A DNA stretch of 10,545 nucleotides from Thalassiosira profunda (lineage: Eukaryota > Bacillariophyta > Thalassiosirophyceae > Thalassiosirales > Thalassiosiraceae), in contig JALLAP010001346.1 of assembly GCA_036939355.1 (NCBI GenBank), positions 1 to 10,545 on the forward strand. Reading direction: 5' to 3'. Positions 1 to 6,611 of this stretch are shown piece by piece; positions within the stretch are counted from its first letter, which is position 1; every line of letters starts with the position of its first letter. A program made the position numbers and the translations under genes. The notes beneath the pieces were generated by a model. That model saw only the letters and a program-made list of their open reading frames with translations. It made no database searches and was not told the DNA's origin.

Positions 1-1
1 C

Positions 2-268
2 AATCCTGCTGCAAAGGAGCCGCGCAATCCCTTCCTCCCCGCCATCGCCTCCCCGCCCTGCAACGCCGCGCGCCTCTGCGTCAACGGCCTCTTCAACAAA
101 GCCACGTGCTCTTGCGATTGCATCCCTCCCTTCTGCCCCGACGCGAACGGCGAGTGCCTCGACCCCGCGGGAAGCTGCGGGGGCAATCCGTGGGCGCAGT
201 GCACGGGGCGGGTGGATTGTCCTTGGTGGCGCGATCCCCGGACGGGGAGGTGCGCCACCGGGCGCCAG
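2..268 (+). other. Exon: N-terminal Cys-rich domain (partial)
   Basis: Eighty-nine residues in frame from base 2, open to the left edge. Eleven cysteines fall at residues 20, 26, 36, 38, 40, 45, 52, 59, 67, 73 and 84. Recognisable pieces are LCVNGLFN, CSCDCIPPFC and DCPWW, followed by TGRC just before the splice. The pattern resembles a cysteine-rich unit I recall from diatom extracellular proteins, in which the CPWW motif is followed by a PPGIW-Y-T-C motif. Exactly that follows in the next exon (LPPGIWLLYHTKAEC), which supports the splice choice. Cysteine density implies an oxidising, secreted location. Function is unknown. Confidence 0.7.
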
Positions 269-3200
269 GTGAGTGTGCTCTGTCACTTTGACTGTATGTG
301 ATGTGATTGCAGTGCTGAACCCAAGTCCTGCACCTGCTTGCTTCAGCTGCCGCCGGGCATATGGCTCCTCTACCACACCAAAGCCGAGTGCGCCTCCACA
401 TCTGCCGCATCGGCCTCCACCTTCGACAAGGATGCCATCCTCGAGAAGGTGCAGCGCAGGATGCTCGAGCCGAACCGCCACCGCCATCTCAAGCTCAGTG
501 ACGAGTGCAACGCGGCCAACGAAGCGCTTGCCGAAGACCCCACCTTCGCAGCTGCCGTGGACGGCGCTGTAAGCGGCTGCCCAGAGGCCATCAGCCAGAC
601 TTCCGACAAGATAGTTATGGACTACACGGTCTGCCCCGAGGTGGCGGAAAGCCTTCGCGATATCTGCAACGAATTCAACGGCACGGTCATCGAGGCGGAG
701 AAGCTCATCATTACGTGCAGTGCGATGGGCGAGAGCTTCACTCTCGAGTCCAACGGCATTCCCGAGTGCCTTGATGAAGTCTGCGATGCGAGCCAGTACG
801 ACGCTCATCTGGATAACATCAACGAAGATCTCGAGCTTAAGGAAACTGCCAGTATGAGGTATCGGCGTTTGATCCGGAGGGGGTCGAGGAGGAGGAGGCA
901 TTTTCTCCTCTGAATGATGACGACTTCGTCGGTGCGGACGACGCACTTCCGGATGAATTCGTGGAGGAGAACGAGGAGGTGGAAGAAAACCCCAGCGACA
1001 GCTACTGTGGATTCTCGTGGATTGACGCGAATAGCATGTGTCGCAAGCCTTGCCCTTCGGGCGACGATGCCGAGTGCATTGATTTGGACGTGTCGAGCGG
1101 TCGGAAGTATCGGTGCTTTTCCAACACTTCATGCAACGATTGGGGCGTGGTGGCGGAACCGCGATTCTCCCCTACGATGCGTCCGTCCTCTTGGACCAGA
1201 ATGGAGTTCGATCTCCTTGTCTCGTTCTACGAGAGCACTGGGGGAGGTTCTTGGGCGAGGGATGACTTTTGGACGCTCGACAGTGTCAGTTTTTGCAGAT
1301 GGAACGGCATCACGTGCGACGCATCGATGAGTTTCGATACCGTGTCCCGCCTGCAGCTGCCAGATAACAACCTGAGAGGGCCGTTTTACGCGGACCTCCT
1401 GAGACTCCGGAACCTCTCTGTGCTCGATTTGGGCGGAAACGATCTCTATGGCGAGATACCAGAAGTGATTGGCCATCCCTTGAAGTTGAAGTCTCTTCTG
1501 CTTCCAAACAACAACTTGCGCGGAGCGATCCCGAGCCGCCTGAGCGATCTTCCACTGCTCGAGGAGCTGGACCTCAGGTCAAATCACTTTGGCTCCTTTC
1601 GGATATCGAATGGAGGCTACAACAGTATTCGGTCGCTCCAGCTCGACCACAACAGACTTGAAGGATCATTCAACCCTATCATTGGCTCGATGACAGCCCT
1701 CGAGGTTCTTACAATGCGAGGAAACAGGCTATCGGGCTCCATCAGCCCTCGCTTCTTGCCTCTCACGAACCTTACCAAGCTTGATCTTAGCTTCAACGCG
1801 TTGACTGGAATAGTGCCACATATCGGGTCGCGCTCAGATGAGCTGGAAGTGAACGTTGCTGGCAACCGCCTCAACGAAATCGATGAAGAGTCGTGCTTGA
1901 TCGAGGGATGGAACAACGGCAATGTAGGAAGGTATGGATGCGATGCAATCGCCTGTCCTATTGGGACCTCCAACCAGTTTGGACGGCGAACGCAAAATGC
2001 AACGTGTGACCCAGATGCAACCGCAATCTACATTGGGTCCATAAATTCCACAGTCCTGGCGCCAACTTCTCCTCCTTTGGGTGGCGAATGTCAACTTGAA
2101 TGCATCAACGGAGGCGTCTGCCGGGGTGGTTTGACATTGGAGTACCAGTATTGCGTCTGCCCGCCACAATTCGAAGGCAAGCTATGCGAGGTTGACAAGC
2201 CGACTCTGCCATACTCCCGCCCAACTCCTCGCCCGTCATTGAGTTTTCCTCCAGCGTCGTGCGAGCCAGCATGCTTGAACGGAGGCGTCTGTCGGTCCGG
2301 CATGGGATTTGAGGCAGCCGATTTCTGCGTGTGCCGGCCAGGCTTTTCTGGCGCGCAATGTCAGACACGTGTGCCCACGTTCTACCCTTCGTCAGCGCCC
2401 ATTGATTTCACCTACTACGATTGGGATTCAAGTGCCTGCACCTTCTACGCCTCCAGTGACTTGGGAAGGCTTTCACAATTCGAGTCCTTCTGTGGAGGAG
2501 GCGCAGGATAGTGAGTCCTGAATTTTGTCACAGCTCGTTTTTGAGCAAAGCCATACTCACTTATCTCGGCGTTACTCCTTCTTAATTCCTCAGTGCAGAC
2601 ATCGGGTTTGCAGACATCGGGTTTGGCGTTCGTGACATCACAGTGGACCCAAAGACTCTTCGAGCCTTCGCTTTGATATCCTCCGCCCCAAGCGATGCGT
2701 CTGAAATCGTAGCGTTTGACCTGACAGACGGGTCCATCGTGCAGTCGGTTGTGCCCGAAGTGACCTTTTTTAAGGCGAAGGCAAACTTTGGAGGAATTGC
2801 GCTTGCGAACGGGAACCTTCACTTCGCTGGGCAGATTTTAGGCCATGATGGATCTGCCATCCACAACGAAACAAAGCTGTGGCGAATGGATCCCGCCACC
2901 TCTCAGCTATATCGGCCCATTACCCTCCCAACGCCTGTTGCCTCGCTTGCGCAGGCAAGTGATCAAGTGATGTACGCTGTTTCGACGTGCCCTCAAAACA
3001 CAACCAGGCTCTATGAGATTGATCTGATTAGTTTGCAATCGCGAACAGTCTGCGAAGGTCTACAGACTTGCATCAAGTCCTTGGCGTACCACCCTGGCGA
3101 GAATGTATTGTATGGCGGCCTCCCTGACGGCTGCATCGCCCGGATCATCCCGGAACGATGTCAGGTACAGGGCTGCGACACTGAGTATGGCTGGAGCTCT

Positions 3201-6200
3201 CATTTGGACCGAAGTGTGACGGGCCTGAGCGTTGTCTGCCCGCGAGCGCCATCGCCTGCCCCTTCGACCATTGCTACAGGGCGCCCAGAACAGAGGAATG
3301 CCACAACTGGCTCTTAAATTTTCTTCAATCTGATACGGACGATTCTCAGAGCGTCTCGGAGCGCGAGTTTCACAGCTTCTTAACGAGCATCAACGCACAC
3401 TTCAACCAGTACGAAGGATTTGATCAGCTGCCGTGGACGCTCAGGGTCGTCCACAAATCGCTGGCCTGCCATTGTGAGAAGCTTGGGTATGGAGATGGTT
3501 GCTGTGCCAAGGCAGAGCCGGAAATCCTAACTGATGGTCTGGCCGACGGAGGTAGCCGCAATTCAGAGTACCAACAATACTTCTGCCAACAAATTTCTTT
3601 CGCCTTGGCAAAGGAGGTTGGAAGTCACCCACCGATGTCGATCCCTTCGAATTGGCCAGTCGCCGCCCCAGGCTCAACCATACCATACAACCCTCCAACG
3701 GAGGATGNTGTCGATCCCTTCGAATTGGCCAGTCGCCGCCCCAGGCTCAACCATACCATACAACCCTCCAACGGAGGATGTGTTCGCTCATCTGTCAAAG
3801 TTCTTTGGCTCAACGAATGGCGAGAGTTGGAGGAACAGCACCAACTGGTTGCAAGAGGGTGAAAATGTCGTTTGTACGTGGCACGGCATCACATGCGATG
3901 TTGGTAATGGGACTGTCGACGTTGTTGGCATTGATCTCGCAAACAACGGCCTGGCTGGGGAAGGTATCAGGTATCTAGAGTACCTGACTTCGATCAAAGT
4001 CCTCAATTTAGCGGACAACGCGTTGAGCGGCCCGGTACCCCAATTCGCGAGTCATCAAATGGAGGTGCTAAATCTCTCGAGGAATCGCTTCACTGGTTCG
4101 CTTGGCGCCAACTTCCTGGAATCCTCAACGGGTCTTACACAGATTGACTTGAGCCAAAACTCGATTACGGGTCATCTCCACGATTTCGCTTCGCCAAAGG
4201 GCCTCTTTCAGAAGCTGATGTACATGAACGTGTCGTCCAATGCGCTGTCGTCGTCCATCCCGGTTGAGATTGGTGCCATGCTTGCTCTCGAGTACATCTA
4301 TCTTTCCGATAACAGATTCACAGGGGAATTCCAGGAGCCGTATTACAGAGACCTACGCAACCTGAGGGAATGTGAGCACGCTTGATTGAATCATTCATCA
4401 TCTGCGAATCTTTGCGTCTCACAATTTTTGACTGCTCTTTCCAGTGCACCTGAGCCACAACAAACTTATTGGATCGCTTCCGTCGTTTGAGCACTATCCC
4501 ATATTGCGAAAGCTTGACGTGGTAAGTGTTGGTTTCACCTTTGTCGAATCTTGGTGCTCTGACTTACTGCCNCATATTGCGAAAGCTTGACGTGGTAAGT
4601 GTTGGTTTCACCTTTGTCGAATCTTGGATGTGTCTCCATTGAGCTTATGGTATGCCATCTTCTGCATTCTAAAGTCACACAACGAGATGAAGGGAACGAT
4701 ACCAGCGAATATGTTTGGCAGCTCTTCGCTAGTGAATTACATCACTCTTGACATCAGCCACAACTATTTCACGGGCTCATTTCCTCGTCTTCTGCCCAGA
4801 CGACTGAATGTGAACGCTGCTGACAACCTTTTTGAAGGCATTGACGAAGAGGCGTGCTCTAGATCTCTCTGGAACAATGGAGCTGTGGGAGTGTTTGGTT
4901 GCGACGGAATCATGTGCCCTCCAGGGACTTACAGCTCTATCGGAAGGGCCTCATATATCGGCATCACGGATACTATTTGTGAAAAGTGTTCATCTGCGGA
5001 CTTTTATGGGACGACCACATGTGGGGGTGTTCCGTCGAAGAGGCCAACGCAGACTATTGCTGCTGTTGGCCCGACGAATGCTCCTGACGCGTCGAAGCCC
5101 GCGAATCGGCCAAGCTCTTCTCCCATTGCCTTGGAGAAGACATTTGCCCTCTACGCAATACCACCCTATTTGATGGTAACCACATCGACCGTCACTCTTC
5201 AGACCCGATCGACGGTAACTGAGCTCGAGGATGTATCATCGTCGTTTCTCGTCGACGTCTTCACGGGATCATTGGGCGCTGAGGACTCGGTGTACATTAC
5301 AACGTTGAGAGCGACCAGTGTCGATCGAAGTGAGCTCGAATCTATCACTGCTGTTAACCAAACATCCAACGCAATCCGCAGAAGAGAACAAAGTGCAGAC
5401 ACGGTCGAGACTTACTGGCAGGTTGATGGAATTGTTGGCATCCGCGATGGACTGCTGAACGGCACTGAAGCTGCCGACGTCTTCATCACGACTTCGTTGG
5501 GCTATGCCTTTCAGTCAAGAGATGAGCTGCTGGCGCTCATCCAAGCCTCCTCTGATCCAGCGCTGCAATCGGTTTCTTTGGTCGAGCTGAGCGCTGACAT
5601 TGAGGTTTGTCCAAACGGGCTGAAATGTCACCACGGATCGGAATGCGTGGAGCAGGAAGGAGAGCTTTTCGCTTGCAACTGTTCAGCCGCAGATTACTAC
5701 GAAGCAGTGGATGGAGTGCAATGCGAATACGCAGCAACCGAGATTTGTTCCAATGGCACATTCTGCGTGAACGGAGGCGAGTGCATCGATCCCATCAGTC
5801 AAGAGGAGTCAGACAATTCTGTTTGTGCTTGCTCAGACCCCTACGAAGGCTCGCGGTGCCAGTTGCTGAAGGAAGACGTTCTCCCAGATGGCTCAAAGAC
5901 TGCCCCTGCTGAAGAAGAAGACTCTTCCCTGTCTGCCGGAACCTATGTCATCTTCATCATCATTGGTATTGGGGCCGTTTTGACGCTGGTTATCATAGCT
6001 CATCAATGGAAAGCAAAACGAGCGCCGCGCAAACCAAAGGGAAATCAGGCAACATCAGACAAAGCAGGCGTCAGCACAGCTGCCGAACCTGAAGACGCAA
6101 TGGAAGCTGGTCTCGCCAGCCAAGCCGAGGGCAAGAAGGAAGTGGGAGAAGGGAAGGAGGAAGAGCAAAGCGACGAAGTCTTTGTCCCTTCGGCGAAAGG

Positions 6201-6444
6201 AGACGCGTCATCTGCTGCTGTAGTTGAAGGCGTGCCATCTGCCGAAGAGGAGAAAGAAGAGATCGAGCCCTTTGCAGACGAAGAAGAGGAGTTCACTGTT
6301 ACGCACGTCGAAGAGGAGGCGACAGACGATGCAGATGATAGCGCTCCTGGTGGTACAGAACACACAGACGCGGGTGAAGATGAGACTAGGAGGCCTGATG
6401 CAGATGCGGATGAGTCGGAAGGTGCAGCCGACGAAGAACCTTAA
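2..6444 (+). CDS. Giant LRR/EGF receptor-like type I membrane protein (5' partial, 5 exons)
   Basis: Coding segments are 2-268, 347-2510, 2594-4371, 4445-4521 and 4675-6444 (stop TAA at 6442). They are joined by GT-AG introns that keep the frame. About 2,000 residues are visible and the true start lies left of the window. Domain order: Cys-rich domain, helical/Cys segment, acidic linker, second Cys-rich domain, LRR block 1, two EGF-like modules, propeller-like repeats, helical Cys stretch, LRR block 2, unrecognised domain, two EGF-like modules, one transmembrane helix (about 5941-6000), basic stop-transfer and acidic tail. Many N-x-S/T sequons upstream of the helix suggest an extracellular ectodomain. 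There is no kinase, so it resembles plant receptor-like proteins in layout only. The frame is interrupted at 841-875 and 3185-3296, and by contig-overlap duplications at N 3708 and N 4572. It could instead be two genes split near 3317-3635, but no signal peptide follows the ATG at 3635. The ligand and role are unknown. Confidence 0.72.
269..346 (+). other. Intron 1 of the LRR/EGF gene (78 bases)
   Basis: The donor is CAG|GTGAGT at 269, a near-consensus site. The acceptor is best placed after the pyrimidine-rich CTGCTTGCTTCAG ending at 346. It keeps phase 0 and joins TGRQ to LPPGIW. The apparent acceptor TTGCAG at 312 would give an immediate TGA. A site at 325 (CCAAG) also keeps frame but is a weaker acceptor. 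Confidence 0.7.
347..1200 (+). other. Exon 2, first part: helical/Cys segment, acidic linker and second Cys-rich domain
   Basis: From 347 the frame reads LPPGIWLLYHTKAEC. A helical region with spaced cysteines follows (for example SDECNAANEALAEDP and PECLDEVCDASQYD, up to about 840). The sequence then becomes strongly acidic (GVEEEEAF, NDDDF, EENEEVEEN), but only after a change to the next frame somewhere in 841-875. A second domain at about 1006-1134 reads YCGFSW, CRKPCPSGDDAEC and CFSNTSC. This CG-W-A-C-CPSG-EC-C pattern is common in diatom secreted proteins as I remember them, and may be a carbohydrate- or matrix-binding unit. That role is inference. Confidence 0.6.
841..875 (+). other. 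Reading-frame break in exon 2
   Basis: Upstream coding is in one frame up to about NEDLELKETA. Downstream coding (YEVSAFDPEGVEEEEAF) is in another. The downstream frame has TAA at 838-840, and the upstream frame ends at TGA 911-913, so the switch lies between these. The upstream frame becomes an implausible Arg-rich run after 860, so the likely zone is 841-875. The offset equals one base missing from the assembly. An intron 779-852 (GTCTGC...CCAG, 74 bases) would also restore frame, but its donor is weak and it would remove a convincing VCDASQYD segment. Confidence 0.6.
1201..2030 (+). other. LRR block 1 with N-terminal cap and Cys end motif
   Basis: It begins with a plant-type LRR N-cap: FDLLVSFYESTGGGSW followed by FCRWNGITCD. 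About seven to eight repeats of the L-x-x-L-x-L-x-x-N-x-L-x-G-x-I-P type follow, for example LSVLDLGGNDLYGEIP, LKSLLLPNNNLRGAIP and LTKLDLSFNALTGIVP. The block closes with NEIDEESC, GWNNGNVG and YGCDAIACPIGT. The consensus matches the extracellular LRR class of plant and stramenopile receptor-like proteins, a curved solenoid for protein or glycan binding. Sequons at NLS, NLT, NAT and NST fit glycosylation. The same cap-LRR-end motif order recurs in block 2 (3780-5030). Confidence 0.88.
2089..2361 (+). other. Two EGF-like modules
   Basis: Module one spans 2089-2187 (ECQLECINGGVC, YCVCPPQFEGKLC). Module two spans 2260-2361 (CEPACLNGGVC, FCVCRPGFSGAQC). Each has the six-cysteine EGF spacing with the NGG and C-x-C plus G-F/E-x-G-x-x-C hallmarks. 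They are separated by a Pro/Ser/Thr-rich linker (about 2190-2255), and a similar linker lies before module one. No calcium-binding D/N-x-D/N-E/Q start is seen. These modules are extracellular spacers or binding units and carry three disulfides each. Confidence 0.85.
2511..2593 (+). other. Intron 2 of the LRR/EGF gene (83 bases)
   Basis: The donor GATA|GTGAGT is at 2511. The acceptor TTAATTCCTCAG ends at 2593. The split codon TA|T reads Tyr, joining CGGGAG-Y to ADIGF. Without splicing, the reading frame stops at 2509-2511. Confidence 0.85.
2594..3240 (+). other. Exon 3, first part: propeller-like repeat region
   Basis: About four repeats share the pattern 'hydrophobic strand, then L-Y/F-x-G/A-x, then L-W/Y-x-I/M-D-x'. 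Examples are DITVDPKTLRAFAL with IVAFDLTDG, GGIALANGNLHFAG with KLWRMDPATSQLY, VMYAVST with RLYEIDLISLQ, and KSLAYHPGENVLYGG. This looks like blades of an NHL/SMP30-type beta-propeller or an incomplete one. I do not recognise a named family. Sequons (HNET, QNTT) and cysteines fit an extracellular site between the EGF pair and the second LRR block. The fold assignment is inference from the repeat pattern. Confidence 0.5.
2595..2624 (+). repeat. Perfect 15-base tandem duplication at an exon start
   Basis: The unit GCAGACATCGGGTTT occurs twice in direct succession. In frame it encodes ADIGF-ADIGF directly after the splice acceptor. The size is a multiple of three, so the frame is kept. It may be a real microduplication or an assembly slip. 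Confidence 0.9.
3185..3296 (+). other. Reading-frame break in exon 3
   Basis: The propeller frame runs to a TAA at 3315-3317. The next coding stretch (EECHNWLLNFLQ, then a long open frame to the N at 3708) is in the frame offset by one missing base. Two readings fit. In the first, a single base was lost around 3280-3290 (GGG/CCC runs), so that a linker with APSPAPST runs into APRTEEC. In the second, a 95-base intron 3185-3279 has donor GTATGG and the good acceptor TTGCTACAG, joining GCDTE to APRTEEC. The intron length fits the others in the window, but its donor is only fair. Confidence 0.55.
3281..3780 (+). other. Exon 3, middle part: helical Cys-containing stretch and linker
   Basis: In the frame ending at the N, the product reads ECHNWLLNFLQ, EREFHSFLTSINAHF, FDQLPWTLRVVHKSLAC, CCAKAEPEIL and YQQYFCQQISFALAKE. 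Spaced hydrophobics suggest four to five helices with pairing cysteines. Similar 'F-x-x-LP-x-x-L ... C-x-x-x-x-x-A' helical units accompany LRR or Pro/Ser linkers in diatom proteins as I recall, but I cannot name the domain. A Pro-rich linker (VAAPGSTIPYNPPTED) then leads into LRR block 2. This linker is duplicated by the contig overlap around 3708. Confidence 0.5.
3636..3780 (+). repeat. 72-base direct repeat flanking a single N (assembly gap)
   Basis: Bases 3636-3707 and 3709-3780 are identical over 72 positions, with N at 3708 between them. Collapsing one copy plus the N (73 bases) joins the frame reading PPTED on the left to VFAHLSKFF on the right. As written, the sequence shifts frame. 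This is best read as two overlapping contigs joined by a placeholder, not a biological repeat. Confidence 0.92.
3780..4371 (+). other. Exon 3, last part: LRR block 2, N-cap and first repeats
   Basis: The N-cap HLSKFFGSTNGESW...NWL...CTWHGITCD mirrors that of block 1. LRR units follow: VVGIDLANNGLAGEG, IKVLNLADNALSGPVP, MEVLNLSRNRFTGSL, LTQIDLSQNSITGHL, LMYMNVSSNALSSSIP and LEYIYLSDNRFTGEF. Asn ladders and L-x-G-x-I/V-P ends are of the extracellular receptor-like LRR class. Several sequons (NST, NGT, NLS, NVS) are present. The block continues through the 77-base exon 4445-4521 and the start of exon 5. Confidence 0.87.
4372..4444 (+). other. Intron 3 of the LRR/EGF gene (73 bases)
   Basis: The donor is GAAT|GTGAGC at 4372. 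The acceptor is TGCTCTTTCCAG, ending at 4444, with a clear pyrimidine tract. The split codon T|TG gives Leu, restoring LRNLRE-L-HLSHNKL inside a leucine-rich repeat. Unspliced, the frame stops at 4383-4385. Confidence 0.87.
4445..4521 (+). other. 77-base exon encoding one leucine-rich repeat
   Basis: This exon reads HLSHNKLIGSLP then LRKLDV and ends at GTG|GTAAGT. It supplies roughly one LRR unit (about 26 residues). Its two boundaries both fall in the L-x-x-L-x-L-S-H-N core of consecutive repeats. Its last 22 bases are copied after the N at 4572 because of the contig overlap. Confidence 0.82.
4500..4627 (+). repeat. 55-base direct repeat around an N, with a 17-base mismatched tail
   Basis: Bases 4500-4554 equal 4573-4627. 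After the first copy, 17 unmatched bases (4555-4571) precede N 4572. After the second copy a different sequence continues into the intron. The stretch from the first copy start to the N is 72 bases, the same length as the overlaps at the other two N positions. It is probably a contig join with a divergent or low-quality left end. Confidence 0.85.
4522..4674 (+). other. Intron 4 of the LRR/EGF gene (80 bases once the gap is collapsed)
   Basis: The donor GTAAGT occurs at 4522 and again at 4595 because the sequence around it is duplicated either side of N 4572. The acceptor CTGCATTCTAAAG ends at 4674. Read from the second copy, the intron is 4595-4674, 80 bases, in line with its neighbours. Phase 0 joins LRKLDV to SHNEMKGTIP. 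The ATG-like codons just before the acceptor are intronic, not a new gene start. Confidence 0.8.
4675..6444 (+). other. Last exon: end of LRR block 2, unrecognised domain, EGF pair, TM helix, acidic tail
   Basis: The 589 residues start SHNEMKGTIP and finish the LRRs. The end motif is EGIDEEAC, LWNNGAVG and FGCDGIMCPPGT, then CEKC and FYGTTTC. After a Pro/Ser/Thr linker, about 5150-5600 encodes a beta-rich, Thr/Ser-rich domain I do not recognise. EGF-like modules lie at about 5608-5727 and 5746-5859 (CVNGGEC, CACSDPYEGSRC). A single hydrophobic helix at about 5941-6000 (VIFIIIGIGAVLTLVII) is followed by basic KAKRAPRKPKG. This sets a type I topology with the tail inside the cell. The last roughly 145 residues are rich in Glu, Asp, Ala and Ser, with EEE and DADADE runs and no folded domain that I can see. 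Confidence 0.83.
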
Positions 6445-6611
6445 GAGGAAGACAAACCAAGCTAGCGCTGTTGCCGTTGCGGCCATTGAATGTAAAATAG
6501 AAAGATCAGTTCACAACGTGTCTTTGTCTACATAATCAATACAAGTCTACATAGTCAGGTCATCTTCTCTCTGGAAAAGCAGTGCCCCTATCTATTTCAT
6601 TTCTCTCCCTT
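6445..6611. other. Convergent 3' intergenic region (167 bases)
   Basis: This lies between the stop of the LRR/EGF gene and the stop of the minus-strand dehydrogenase, so it holds both 3' ends. A TGTAAA at 6491 is a possible plus-strand polyadenylation cue. GTCTACATA occurs twice, 19 bases apart (6526 and 6545). No coding signal is seen. Confidence 0.5.

Noticed and set aside
93..410. Minus-strand open frame across the first exon and intron
   Set aside because: It is Arg-rich with no domain, and antisense to a convincing Cys-rich exon.
779..852. An intron explaining the frame break near 850
   Set aside because: It keeps frame and has CCAG at the end, but the GTCTGC donor is unlike every other donor here and it would remove a likely coding VCDASQYD segment. 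It was kept only as an alternative.
3315..3317. TAA as the true end of the first half of the large gene
   Set aside because: An overlapping frame stays open from before this point into the next domain, and no signal peptide or promoter-like start is seen after it.
3534..4385. A separate gene starting near 3534
   Set aside because: Its left part is a wrong frame created by the duplicated contig overlap at N 3708. The real frame enters from upstream after collapsing the overlap.
3636..4627. Terminal repeats of a mobile element, using the direct repeats around 3708 and 4572
   Set aside because: The copies abut single Ns, contain coding or splice sequence, and share a technical 72-base length. 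There is no transposase.
4624..4674. Start of a new gene at 4624 reading into the last LRR exon
   Set aside because: The first codon is TTG and the stretch is intron with a good acceptor at 4674. Splicing restores the LRR consensus exactly.
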